NCBI GenBank assembly: GCA_963844625.1
Contig: CAWJPF010000035.1
Span: 62,001-126,000 of the forward strand
Source: Palsa-504 sp963844625
Lineage (GTDB): Bacteria > Actinomycetota > Actinomycetes > Streptosporangiales > Streptosporangiaceae
Direction: 5' to 3'
DNA length: 64,000 nt
The position numbers and the translations under genes were made by a program. The notes below the pieces were generated by a model that saw only the letters and a program-made list of their open reading frames with translations, made no database searches and was not told the origin of the DNA. This document shows positions 1 to 6,850 of this stretch, piece after piece. Within the stretch, counting starts at the first letter, position 1. Each line of letters starts with the position of its first letter.

Positions 1-2334
1 AAGGAGCTGGGCATCGGCGAGGATCACTCCGGCATCCTCGTGCTGGCCGCCGACGCGCCGCTTGGCGCCGATTTCGTCGCGTACGCGGGGCTGCGCGATG
101 AGGTGTTCGAGGTCGCGGTGACGCCCGACCGCGGCTACGCCGTGTCGGTACGGGGGATCGCGCGTGAGCTCGCGAGCTCCTACAACGTGCCGTTCACCGA
201 TCCCGCCTCCACCGGATTGCCGCCCGCTGAGGTACTCGGCGGGGAACTTGACACCATAGGCCCTGACGTTTACCCCGCCCGCATCGAGGACCCGACCGCC
301 TGCGACAGGTTCGTACTTCGCGAGGTGCGCGATTTCTCCCCGTCGGCTCAGACCCCGCTGTGGATGCGGGTGCGGCTGGCCAGGTCCGGGGTCAGGTCCG
401 TGTCACTCGCGGTGGACGTAACCAACTACCTGATGCTGGAACTCGGGCAGCCGCTGCACGCGTTCGACCGGTCCAAGCTGCACGGCGAGATCGTGGTCCG
501 CCGGGCGCAGCCGGGGGAGAAGCTCGAGACGCTGGACCACGTAGTCCGGACCCTGAACCCGGACGACATTATGATCACCGACGCGTCAGGGCCGATCTCC
601 CTGGCCGGCACCATGGGCGGCCTGTCCACCGAGATCGACCCAGACTCGACCGACCTGGTGATCGAGGCCGCGCATTTCGACGCCGTCGGAACAGCCAAGA
701 TGGCCAGGCGGCACAAGCTGCACAGTGAGGCGTCCTACCGGTTCGAGCGCGGAGTGGACCGCGAACTGCCGCTGTCAGCCAGCGCCAAGGCGGTGGCAAT
801 GCTGTCCGCACTGGGCGGCGGTCGTGTCGTGCCCGGCTGCACGCACGCGTCGTTCGACGTGGAGCCCACGGTGATCTCGATGGCGGCGGACTACCCGGAC
901 CGGGTGGCCGGGGTCGTCTACGGGCGGGACGTCGTGGTCCGGCGGCTGCGCGAGGTGGGGTGCGCGGTACGGGAAACCCGCGCGGCACCGCCTAGCATCG
1001 CACCCTGGCGAGCCGAGCCCAGGGAACCAGGGCAGAGCGTCTCGTCGGTCATGGTGCCCGTCCTTGCGGTCACGCCGCCATCCTGGCGTCCCGACCTCAC
1101 CGATCCGGCCGATCTGGCCGAGGAGGTGATCCGGCTGGAAGGGTACGAAAACGTTCCGGCCCGGATGCCCCGCGCCCTCGCCGGTCGCGGGCTCACGCCC
1201 CGCCAGCGGCTCCGCCGTTCCGTCGGCCGGACCCTGGCCGAGGCCGGCTACGTCGGGGTGCTGTCGTCGCCGTTCGCCTCCCGGTCCGATGCTGACCTGC
1301 TCGGACTGCCGCCAGGGGACATGCGCCGTCCCGCGGTCGTGATAGCGAACCCGCTCAGCGAGGACGAGCCGCTGCTGCGCACTACCTTGCTGCCCGGGTT
1401 GTTCCGTGTCCTGCTCAGGAACGTCGGCCGAGGCTTCGCCGACACGGCGCTGTTCGAGCTGGGCCCGGTCTTCCGGCCACGGCCAGGCGCGGCGACCTCG
1501 GCGCCCATCCTCCCGACCGACCGCGGGCCCTCGGTGTCGGAACTCGCCGCGCTGGAGGCCGCGCTGCCCGGCCAGCCGCTGCACCTGGGAGCGGTGCTCA
1601 CCGGTGCGCGCGAGCCTGACGGCTGGTGGGGCGCGGGGTACCAGGCGTCGTGGGCGGACGCGGTGGAGGCGGCACGCGCAGTGGGCCGGATATGCCGGGT
1701 GCCACTTGAGATACGCGCCGACAACTACGCGCCGTGGCACCCGGGGCGCTGCGCCGCCATCTACGCGCGGGTAGTCCCGGACGACACCGGCGGCCAGCCC
1801 GCCGAGCACGAGCCGGACGAGTCGCGCGAGCTGGGCGAGTCCCGCGAGCCGGGCGAGTGGCGCGAGTCGGGCGAGCCAAGCCGGCAGAGCCGGGAGTGGC
1901 TGGCCGGGCACGCGGGCGAGTTGCACCCGCGGGTGATCCAGGAGTTCGGCCTGCCTGCCCGGACCTGCGCCTTGGAGCTTGACCTGTCGGTCCTGTTCGC
2001 AGCGGCCGAGGGCCAGGGTCCCGTGCAGGCCCCGCAGATGTCGGCCTACCCGCCGGCGACGCAGGACGTGGCGCTGATCGTGGACGCGACCGTGCCCGCT
2101 GCCGAGGTGGAAGCGGCGCTGGTGGCCGGGGCTCCCCAGGACCTGCTCGAGGACGTGCGGCTGTTCGACGTCTACACCGGGGCCCAGGTCGGCGAGGAGC
2201 ACAAGTCCCTGGCCTACACGCTCAGGTTCCGTGCCCCTGACCGGACGCTCACCGCGGCGGAGGTCACGGCCGCCCGCGACGCGGCGGTCGCCGAAGCCAA
2301 CCGCCGGGTCGGCGCCGTCCTCCGCAGCGGCTGA
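1..2334 (+). CDS. pheT: phenylalanine--tRNA ligase beta subunit, 5' end outside the window
   Basis: Beta chain of the tetrameric PheRS, which charges tRNA-Phe with PheS. The frame is open from base 1 (KELGIGEDHSGILVL, the end of the EMAP-like tRNA-binding domain), so roughly the first 120 residues lie upstream. In order follow the B3/B4 editing region, B5, the catalytic-like core with GHAGELHP, and a C-terminal FDX-ACB domain from about nt 2034 (PQMSAYPPATQDVAL). Two stretches exceed the usual family length. One is a Pro/Arg-rich segment in B5 (about nt 985-1065). The other is a repetitive Glu/Arg/Ser/Gly segment just before GHAGELHP (about nt 1798-1899; units like SREPGE). Both are in frame, so the enzyme is probably functional. 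pheS is expected immediately upstream. Confidence 0.97.
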   Translation, partial: KELGIGEDHSGILVLAADAPLGADFVAYAGLRDEVFEVAVTPDRGYAVSVRGIARELASSYNVPFTDPASTGLPPAEVLGGELDTIGPDVYPARIEDPTACDRFVLREVRDFSPSAQTPLWMRVRLARSGVRSVSLAVDVTNYLMLELGQPLHAFDRSKLHGEIVVRRAQPGEKLETLDHVVRTLNPDDIMITDASGPISLAGTMGGLSTEIDPDSTDLVIEAAHFDAVGTAKMARRHKLHSEASYRFERGVDRELPLSASAKAVAMLSALGGGRVVPGCTHASFDVEPTVISMAADYPDRVAGVVYGRDVVVRRLREVGCAVRETRAAPPSIAPWRAEPREPGQSVSSVMVPVLAVTPPSWRPDLTDPADLAEEVIRLEGYENVPARMPRALAGRGLTPRQRLRRSVGRTLAEAGYVGVLSSPFASRSDADLLGLPPGDMRRPAVVIANPLSEDEPLLRTTLLPGLFRVLLRNVGRGFADTALFELGPVFRPRPGAATSAPILPTDRGPSVSELAALEAALPGQPLHLGAVLTGAREPDGWWGAGYQASWADAVEAARAVGRICRVPLEIRADNYAPWHPGRCAAIYARVVPDDTGGQPAEHEPDESRELGESREPGEWRESGEPSRQSREWLAGHAGELHPRVIQEFGLPARTCALELDLSVLFAAAEGQGPVQAPQMSAYPPATQDVALIVDATVPAAEVEAALVAGAPQDLLEDVRLFDVYTGAQVGEEHKSLAYTLRFRAPDRTLTAAEVTAARDAAVAEANRRVGAVLRSG

Positions 2335-2454
2335 CGCCTCTCGTTATCCCGGATCGCTACTCCCCGGCCGCCCGGGCCGGGAGCGGCGTGCCCCTTGGCG
2401 GGTTGGCCGGCGATGACCGCGAGAATGCCGCCCCGAGCGGTCCCCGCAACGCGA

Positions 2455-2502
2455 TGAAACTGGGCTTTCAGCACGCCGGGGGGTGCTGAAAGCGGGGTTT
2501 CA
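2455..2502. terminator. two-tier hairpin downstream of pheT
   Basis: Inner 11-bp perfect stem (GCTTTCAGCAC at 2464-2474 with its complement at 2483-2493) around an 8-nt G-rich loop. An outer 6-bp stem TGAAAC/GTTTCA lies at 2455-2460 and 2497-2502. There is no T tract, which is common for actinobacterial terminators. It lies 120 nt past the pheT stop. Termination is inferred. Confidence 0.5.
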
Positions 2503-2589
2503 CTACGGGAACGGCGGCCCATAGCCCACCACGCCGTAGTACGTCCGGGGCTCATGTGACAATTGAGGCACTAGGCAAGGCAGCGTCCT

Positions 2590-2639
2590 TGATCGTGGAT
2601 ATCGGCTGCCCTCATTCGGGTAGGGGCGCTCCACGATCA
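2590..2639. terminator. nested inverted repeat, terminator or structured RNA
   Basis: Perfect 10-bp arms TGATCGTGGA (2590-2599) and TCCACGATCA (2630-2639) enclose a smaller GCCC/GGGC pairing. This could be a second terminator or a regulatory structure in the MFS leader. Confidence 0.35.
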
Positions 2640-2870
2640 CGCGTGGGCCGGTTCCGGGACCGGGTTGCTGTTTATCTGGCCCCCTTTGGGTACGCGGCTT
2701 CCCGGATATAGGCCGTCCTGCCCTGGTCTGTTGCTAACGGAGGCAACTGTCGGTCAGGATGTGATTACCGATGACCACAGCAAAGCGCTGAGCCGGAGGA
2801 CAATATAAGTAAGCAGGCGGCGGCCCGGGGGGAAGCAATCGAGCAGGCCGCGAGGACGACGTTCCGCGAC

Positions 2871-4067
2871 GTGTTCGGGGTCACGGAGTTCCGGGCCCTG
2901 TGGCTAGCGCAGCTTTTGTCGGTGATCGGTGATCAGCTGGCCCGGGTCGCGCTGACGGTCCTCGTCTACGACCGGACCCGATCGGCGCTGCTCGCGGCCA
3001 TCACTTTTGTAGCCGGCATCGTTCCGGCCTTCCTCGGCGGCGTAAGCCTCGCCTGGCTGGCCGACCGGTACCCGCGCCGCCGTGTGATGATCACCTGCGA
3101 CCTGGTCCGGACCGCGCTTGTCCTTTTCATGGCCATTCCGGGCATGCCCATAGCCGCGATGGTGGCGTTGCTTTTCGTGGTGACGTTTGTCGGAGCTCCG
3201 TTCACCTCGGCGCGGGCCGCTGTCTACCCCGACGTGCTGACCGGCGACAACTACGTGATGGGTACCGCGGTGACGCTCACCACGTTCCAGTTCGCGCAGG
3301 TCATCGGCTTTGCCGCCGGCGGTGCCGTCGTCGGCTTCTTCGGCGTCAGGACATCGCTGGTCATCGACGCCGCGACGTTCGTCGCATCCGCGCTCATCGT
3401 CCGGGCCTGGGTCCGCCCACGTCCCGCGCCTGTCCCGCCGGGCCATGGAGAAAGCGAACCATCGCGATTGGCCGGCGTCATCACCGGGATCCGCTTGGTA
3501 TTCGCGAACCAGACCCTGCGTATCACCATGCTGTTCGGCTGGCTCGCCGCGTTCTACAACGCACCTGAGGGAGTAGTCACCCCGCTCGCCCAGGCCCTCG
3601 GCGGGGGTGCGATAGCCGTCGGCGTGATCCTGGCCGCCCCAGCCCTGGGGGAGACCGCAGGCGCGATCGTGTTCAGCCGTTTCGTGGCTCCGCGGACGCG
3701 GTTGCGGGCCATGGGCCCGCTGGCGGTCGCTGCCTCGGCCGTTCTTGTCCTGTTCATCTGGCGGCCCGACCTGCCCGTCTCGCTCCTGATCCTGTTCGCC
3801 TCAGGGGCGTTCGCCTCCTACCAGCTGGCTGCCAACGCCGCCTTCGTCAGCGCAGCGCCGCAAGAACAGCGCAGCCAGGCCTTCGGTCTGGCTCAGGGCG
3901 GTATGAGCCTGGGCCAGGGAATAGTCATGATCCTCGCGGGGGCCATCGCGGACCACCATTCCCCGGCAGGGGTTATCTCGGTATGCGGCGCCATCGGCGC
4001 CGTGGCAGCTCTAACGATCGCGTTCAGCTGGGCCCGGGGCCATCGGGCAGACAGACGAACGCCATAG
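2871..4067 (+). CDS. MFS transporter (EntS/MefA-like exporter)
   Basis: Integral membrane major-facilitator protein with about 12 hydrophobic helices and the early signature FRALWLAQLLSVIGDQLARVAL, typical of the DHA3-type exporters. A loop motif LADRYPRRRV follows helix 2. The substrate cannot be told from sequence. The start is uncertain. GTG 2871 is the first standard codon in frame but has no well-placed ribosome site, and similarity of the preceding codons (TTFRDVFGVTEFRAL) to the family N-terminus suggests translation begins further upstream. The frame stays open back to 2775. The stop lies 13 bases before the first copy of repeat array A. Confidence 0.85.
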   Translation: MFGVTEFRALWLAQLLSVIGDQLARVALTVLVYDRTRSALLAAITFVAGIVPAFLGGVSLAWLADRYPRRRVMITCDLVRTALVLFMAIPGMPIAAMVALLFVVTFVGAPFTSARAAVYPDVLTGDNYVMGTAVTLTTFQFAQVIGFAAGGAVVGFFGVRTSLVIDAATFVASALIVRAWVRPRPAPVPPGHGESEPSRLAGVITGIRLVFANQTLRITMLFGWLAAFYNAPEGVVTPLAQALGGGAIAVGVILAAPALGETAGAIVFSRFVAPRTRLRAMGPLAVAASAVLVLFIWRPDLPVSLLILFASGAFASYQLAANAAFVSAAPQEQRSQAFGLAQGGMSLGQGIVMILAGAIADHHSPAGVISVCGAIGAVAALTIAFSWARGHRADRRTP

Positions 4068-4079
4068 CGCATTTAGGGG

Positions 4080-4103
4080 TTAGCCCCAGCTCTCGCCGCG
4101 CAT
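4080..4103 (-). CDS. micro-ORF copy A1, heptapeptide MRGESWG
   Basis: ATG at 4103, then CGC GGC GAG AGC TGG GGC, stop TAA at 4082-4080. AAAGGAG lies five bases upstream. Last copy of the array and the only one in array A ending in TAA rather than TGA. Translation is inferred from the start, ribosome site and stop only. Confidence 0.4.
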   Translation of the reverse strand: MRGESWG

Positions 4104-4145
4104 GGGTGCTCCTTTCTGTCGGGGTGGGTGGTGGGTCGGCAGGCG

Positions 4146-4169
4146 TCAGCCCCAGCTCTCGCCGCGCAT
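4146..4169 (-). CDS. micro-ORF copy A2, heptapeptide MRGESWG
   Basis: ATG at 4169, stop TGA at 4148-4146; AAAGGAG five bases upstream. Identical to A3 over the whole 66-bp unit. Confidence 0.4.
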   Translation of the reverse strand: MRGESWG

Positions 4170-4211
4170 GGGTGCTCCTTTCTGTCGGGGTGGGTGGTGG
4201 GTCGGCAGGCG

Positions 4212-4235
4212 TCAGCCCCAGCTCTCGCCGCGCAT
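4212..4235 (-). CDS. micro-ORF copy A3, heptapeptide MRGESWG
   Basis: ATG at 4235, stop TGA at 4214-4212; AAAGGAG five bases upstream. Confidence 0.4.
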   Translation of the reverse strand: MRGESWG

Positions 4236-4277
4236 GGGTGCTCCTTTCTGTCGGGGTGGGTGGTGGGTCGGCAGGCG

Positions 4278-4301
4278 TCAGCCCCAGCTCTCGCCGCGCA
4301 T
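4278..4301 (-). CDS. micro-ORF copy A4 (first in transcript), heptapeptide MRGESWG
   Basis: ATG at 4301, stop TGA. Its upstream sequence is unique, yet it still carries a strong site GGGAGG six bases before ATG. Retention of a good ribosome site in a different leader argues for translation rather than simple repeat copying. Confidence 0.45.
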   Translation of the reverse strand: MRGESWG

Positions 4302-4355
4302 ATCAAGCCTCCCTCTGAGTACTCGAATGAATCCACTGTGTAACATACATAACGT

Positions 4356-4397
4356 TTAGGGCAAGGTAGTAGTTCGGTCCCGGATCCCGCCGCGCAT
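4356..4397 (-). CDS. diverged micro-ORF upstream of array A, 13 codons (MRGGIRDRTTTLP)
   Basis: On the minus strand GAAGGGAGCAC, four bases, ATG CGC GGC closely matches the ribosome site and first codons of array A. The reading then departs and ends at TAA 4358-4356. It may be an ancestral or decayed fifth copy, or a separate leader peptide. Function unknown. Confidence 0.3.
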   Translation of the reverse strand: MRGGIRDRTTTLP

Positions 4398-4708
4398 GGG
4401 CGTGCTCCCTTCTGATGTCTCGCGCGCCTGCCGGCCGTCGCGGCTACCCATTGTGGTCGGTAACTAAGCCCGAGAGGCGCTTTGCGGCTAATGTCGGAAA
4501 TGATCCGACTTAGTCGTGACCTGACGCAACTTAGTTGTTACTAACAGGGGGAGGTGTGGCAACCCGAGCCAGGAGGGAAGGTATTCTTCTACCAGTGAGT
4601 AGCCGGGTTTTCACCGTTTGCGCTCTCGGACAAGGATTTTGTAAGGACAACGGTGACGCGTGCCGTTAGATGACTTAGCGGGACGTTTGGTGGCAGGAAG
4701 GAGACGTG

Positions 4709-6073
4709 ATGAGTATCACTCGTCGCCTCCTGCAGTCGATCGCAACCGTCGGTGACTGGCCGATCTGGTCTCTGCCTGGCTGGCTCACCGCCTTCGTGCT
4801 TGCGGTGATTGCCGCTGACCTCGCCGCCATCGGTGTCGCAGCCTCGGTCACCACGATCACCAAACCCAATCTAGCCCTGTTCGCCCTGCTACTTGGCTGC
4901 ACGGCGATCTCCGTCGAGCTGTCCCGGAAGTCGGGGGAGCAAGGCGGCATGATCAAGGACGTCCAGGGTGTCTGGGAGCTGCCGGTCGCGATCCTGCTTC
5001 CCCCGCTCTACGCCCTGATCGCGCCGATCACCCGGATTGCGCTGATGCAATGGCGGGTGCGTCGCGCGCCACCCTACCGGCGGGTGTTCAGCTGCGCGTC
5101 AATCGGCCTTTCCTACGGCGCCGCCTCGGTGACCTTCCACAGCCTGTCCGGGCTGATGCCGAAATCCGCGGACGCGACGCTGATACACGGCACGGTGTGG
5201 ACTTTGCTGGTGCTGGTCAGTGTCCTGGTGAAGTCGGTACTGAATAAGGCCATGATCATGACGGCCGTCAAGGGCGCCGACCCGGCTGCGAGTATCCGCG
5301 CCGATATCTTTGGACGCGAGCCGCTCTACAACGACACCGCCGAAATCGGCATAGGCCTCCTGGTCACCTACGGTGTGGCCGGGAACCCGCTCCTCGCCCC
5401 GGCCGCCCTGCCCATCGTCACGCTGCTGCAGCGGTCGCTGCGGCATGTCCAGCTGGTCAACGACGCACGCGCCGATTCGAAGACGGGTCTGCTGAACGCG
5501 GCGACCTGGGAGCGGGAGGCGACGACGGAGATCACCCGTGCGGTGCGGACCAGGACGCCGATGGCGGTGGCGCTGCTGGACATCGACAGGTTCAAGGTCA
5601 TCAACGACACCTACGGTCATCTGGTCGGCGACCAGGTCATCAAGGAGATCGCGCATACGCTCGATGACTTGCTGCGTGATTATGATCGCGCCGGCCGGTT
5701 CGGCGGCGAGGAGTTCTCGCTGCTTCTGCCGCAGACGCGGGCGGTCGACGCCTTCCGCATCGCCGAGCGCGTGCGTGCCAACATCGCGAGCTTGAGCATC
5801 ATCGCTCCGGGAGCAACCGGTGGCGAACGGGTGCAAGTCACGGTGTCGATCGGGGTAGCGGCGCTGGACAGCGGCGGTAAGCGGGAGTACGCCGAGCTGA
5901 TGGCGGCGGCGGACGCTGCGCTGTACCGGGCGAAGGCCGGCGGCCGCGATCAGGTGCAGATGATCAGCACGACCCGCGGCCTGAGCGCCATCAGCGGCGG
6001 GGGCCGCGGACCCGGTGGTGCCAACGGCCGTACGGATGCGCCAAGCGCCTTTCGCCGCGCTCAGAATTCCTGA
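4709..6073 (+). CDS. membrane diguanylate cyclase, paralogue 1 (GGDEF domain)
   Basis: Predicted to make cyclic di-GMP from two GTP at the inner face of the membrane. About six hydrophobic segments fill residues 1-240 (for example LPGWLTAFVLAVIAADLAAI), forming a MASE-like sensor that I cannot assign to a named family. The GGDEF domain follows, with LLDIDRFKVINDTYGHLVGD, the active-site motif GGEEF at residues 332-336 and an allosteric I-site RDYD at 323-326. It therefore looks active and product-inhibited. ATG 4709 (AAGGAG five bases upstream) is preferred over GTG 4706. With it, GGEEF falls at exactly the same residue number as in the paralogue at 6851. No EAL or HD-GYP partner is present in the window. 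The gene is divergent from heptapeptide array A. Confidence 0.93.
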   Translation: MSITRRLLQSIATVGDWPIWSLPGWLTAFVLAVIAADLAAIGVAASVTTITKPNLALFALLLGCTAISVELSRKSGEQGGMIKDVQGVWELPVAILLPPLYALIAPITRIALMQWRVRRAPPYRRVFSCASIGLSYGAASVTFHSLSGLMPKSADATLIHGTVWTLLVLVSVLVKSVLNKAMIMTAVKGADPAASIRADIFGREPLYNDTAEIGIGLLVTYGVAGNPLLAPAALPIVTLLQRSLRHVQLVNDARADSKTGLLNAATWEREATTEITRAVRTRTPMAVALLDIDRFKVINDTYGHLVGDQVIKEIAHTLDDLLRDYDRAGRFGGEEFSLLLPQTRAVDAFRIAERVRANIASLSIIAPGATGGERVQVTVSIGVAALDSGGKREYAELMAAADAALYRAKAGGRDQVQMISTTRGLSAISGGGRGPGGANGRTDAPSAFRRAQNS

Positions 6074-6222
6074 GCAGCGAATTCCCGTCAGCCGAAACTA
6101 GCCCGCGGTCAAGCGCGTCGGATTTTCGCCTTAATGGTTGAGCTCAGCGATCAGTCTCAACAGTCAAATGCCGGCCTGCCGAGCTCGGTTCCGGGCGAAC
6201 TGTGACTTGGGATGAAGAAGTG

Positions 6223-6246
6223 TCAGCCCCAGCTGGTGGTGCGCAT
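6223..6246 (-). CDS. micro-ORF copy B1, heptapeptide MRTTSWG
   Basis: ATG at 6246, stop TGA at 6225-6223; AAAGGA eight bases upstream. Last copy; the only TGA stop in array B. Confidence 0.4.
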   Translation of the reverse strand: MRTTSWG

Positions 6247-6295
6247 GGTGGCGTTCCTTTCTGCGGGTGGCGGGGTGAGGGCGGGTGTGGCCTGG

Positions 6296-6319
6296 TTAGC
6301 CCCAGCTGGTGGTGCGCAT
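6296..6319 (-). CDS. micro-ORF copy B2, heptapeptide MRTTSWG
   Basis: ATG at 6319, stop TAA at 6298-6296; AAAGGA eight bases upstream. Confidence 0.4.
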   Translation of the reverse strand: MRTTSWG

Positions 6320-6366
6320 GGTGGCGTTCCTTTCTGCGGGTGGCGGGGTGGGGGGGGGTGGCCTGG

Positions 6367-6390
6367 TTAGCCCCAGCTGGTGGTGCGCAT
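6367..6390 (-). CDS. micro-ORF copy B3, heptapeptide MRTTSWG
   Basis: ATG at 6390, stop TAA; same ribosome site as B2. Confidence 0.4.
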   Translation of the reverse strand: MRTTSWG

Positions 6391-6435
6391 GGTGGCGTTC
6401 CTTTCTGCGGGTGGCGGGGTGGGGGTGTGGCCTGG

Positions 6436-6459
6436 TTAGCCCCAGCTGGTGGTGCGCAT
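6436..6459 (-). CDS. micro-ORF copy B4, heptapeptide MRTTSWG
   Basis: ATG at 6459, stop TAA; same ribosome site as B2. Confidence 0.4.
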   Translation of the reverse strand: MRTTSWG

Positions 6460-6508
6460 GGTGGCGTTCCTTTCTGCGGGTGGCGGGGTGGGGGCGGGTG
6501 TGGCCTGG

Positions 6509-6532
6509 TTAGCCCCAGCTGGTGGTGCGCAT
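6509..6532 (-). CDS. micro-ORF copy B5 (first in transcript), heptapeptide MRTTSWG
   Basis: ATG at 6532, stop TAA. The leader differs from the other copies just upstream of ATG but keeps AGAAAGG, nine bases away. As with A4, the promoter-proximal copy retains a ribosome site in an otherwise changed context. Confidence 0.4.
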   Translation of the reverse strand: MRTTSWG

Positions 6533-6753
6533 GCTGCGGGACCTTTCTCTAGGTGACTGCTCGTGTGCGTTCAGGTGACTACCAGTCAGTCAACTCGCAT
6601 CAAGGAGCCGATGATAGGAAACACGGACCGTAAATTTCCGGAAATATCCCGGATCCAGAACAAGTCCGTTATGGTTTGTGTACTTAGAGTGACCAAACAT
6701 GCGCGGAGTGTTTGCATGCACGGCGGTAGTCGACCCCGCTATGTAGCAGAATT

Positions 6754-6783
6754 TTGACGTTCAGCAGTCTTTTTGGCGACAAT
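6754..6783 (+). promoter_or_regulatory. promoter-like pair upstream of DGC-2
   Basis: TTGACG at 6754-6759, an 18-nt spacer, then GACAAT at 6778-6783. It would give a leader of about 60 nt before GTG 6851. Confidence 0.4.
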
Positions 6784-6850
6784 CCGGGACACTAGGAGAA
6801 CGTGCTCCTCCCGATCCAGGTTCAGGGTGCTTGTCTGTCAAGGAGATGCC

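Larger units (their letters stand above)
2335..2870. other. non-coding spacer between pheT and the MFS gene
   Basis: 536 bases with no convincing gene. It holds two strong inverted repeats (listed separately) and, near its right end, a GGAGGA Shine-Dalgarno-like run at 2795-2800. That run is not followed by ATG, GTG or TTG in the MFS frame at a usual distance. A 15-codon open frame (GTG 2761 to TAA 2808) overlaps the run, but nothing else supports it. Confidence 0.6.
4080..4301 (-). repeat. tandem array A, 66-bp units each holding a MRGESWG micro-ORF
   Basis: Three complete 66-bp units and a fourth partial one lie at exact 66-bp spacing. Read on the minus strand each unit is: C-rich spacer, CAGAAAGGAG, five bases, ATG, six sense codons, stop. 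The coding part is identical in all four copies. The copy at 4278-4301 has an unrelated leader (GGGAGG, six bases, ATG), so it would be the promoter-proximal member of a minus-strand transcript. Confidence 0.85.
4068..4708. other. divergent region holding heptapeptide array A and the DGC-1 upstream sequence
   Basis: Left third: four 66-bp tandem units (array A). Middle: a more AT-rich segment with one diverged copy of the repeat start (4356-4397), a GTCGGA/TCCGAC hairpin around 4493-4509, and direct repeats ACTTAGTYGT at 4508 and 4529 spaced 21 bp. A further ACTTAG lies at 4673. Right end: the AAGGAG ribosome site of DGC-1 at 4698-4703. Confidence 0.7.
6223..6546 (-). repeat. tandem array B, five units of 69-73 bp each holding a MRTTSWG micro-ORF
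   Basis: Minus-strand units: C-rich spacer, CAGAAAGGA, eight bases, ATG CGC ACC ACC AGC TGG GGC, stop. Spacings between stops are 73, 71, 69 and 73 bp. All length changes fall in the G/C-rich spacer, none in the ribosome site or the seven codons. Because unit lengths are not multiples of three, no long frame can run through the array. Array A shares CAGAAAGGA, ATGCGC and AGCTGGGGCT. Confidence 0.85.
6074..6850. other. divergent region holding heptapeptide array B and the DGC-2 promoter region
   Basis: 777 bases. 6074-6222 is spacer with a weak inverted repeat GTTGAG/CTCAAC. 6223-6550 is array B. 6551-6850 is AT-richer and contains direct repeats AGGTGACT at 6551 and 6573 (22 bp apart), an ACTTAG-containing motif at 6682 also seen upstream of DGC-1, and a promoter-like pair at 6754-6783. 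Confidence 0.7.

Noticed and set aside
4073..4336. Open frames of 71-111 codons through array A on both strands, with 22-residue repeats
   Set aside because: They arise because the 66-bp unit is a multiple of three. Array B, with 69-73 bp units, cannot sustain them, so they are a by-product of the repeat.
4650..4672. BldD-type c-di-GMP operator before DGC-1 (TGAC...GTTA)
   Set aside because: The spacing between half-sites is seven bases, not the five expected.
4080..6546. CRISPR array or VNTR of no function
   Set aside because: CRISPR rejected: spacers are not unique and no cas genes are present. A plain VNTR is less likely because the ribosome site, start and stop are preserved in both divergent families and in changed leaders.
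6699..6746. 15-codon + strand frame MRGVFACTAVVDPAM upstream of DGC-2
   Set aside because: Weak ribosome site and no match to the heptapeptide family; it lies upstream of the best promoter candidate.
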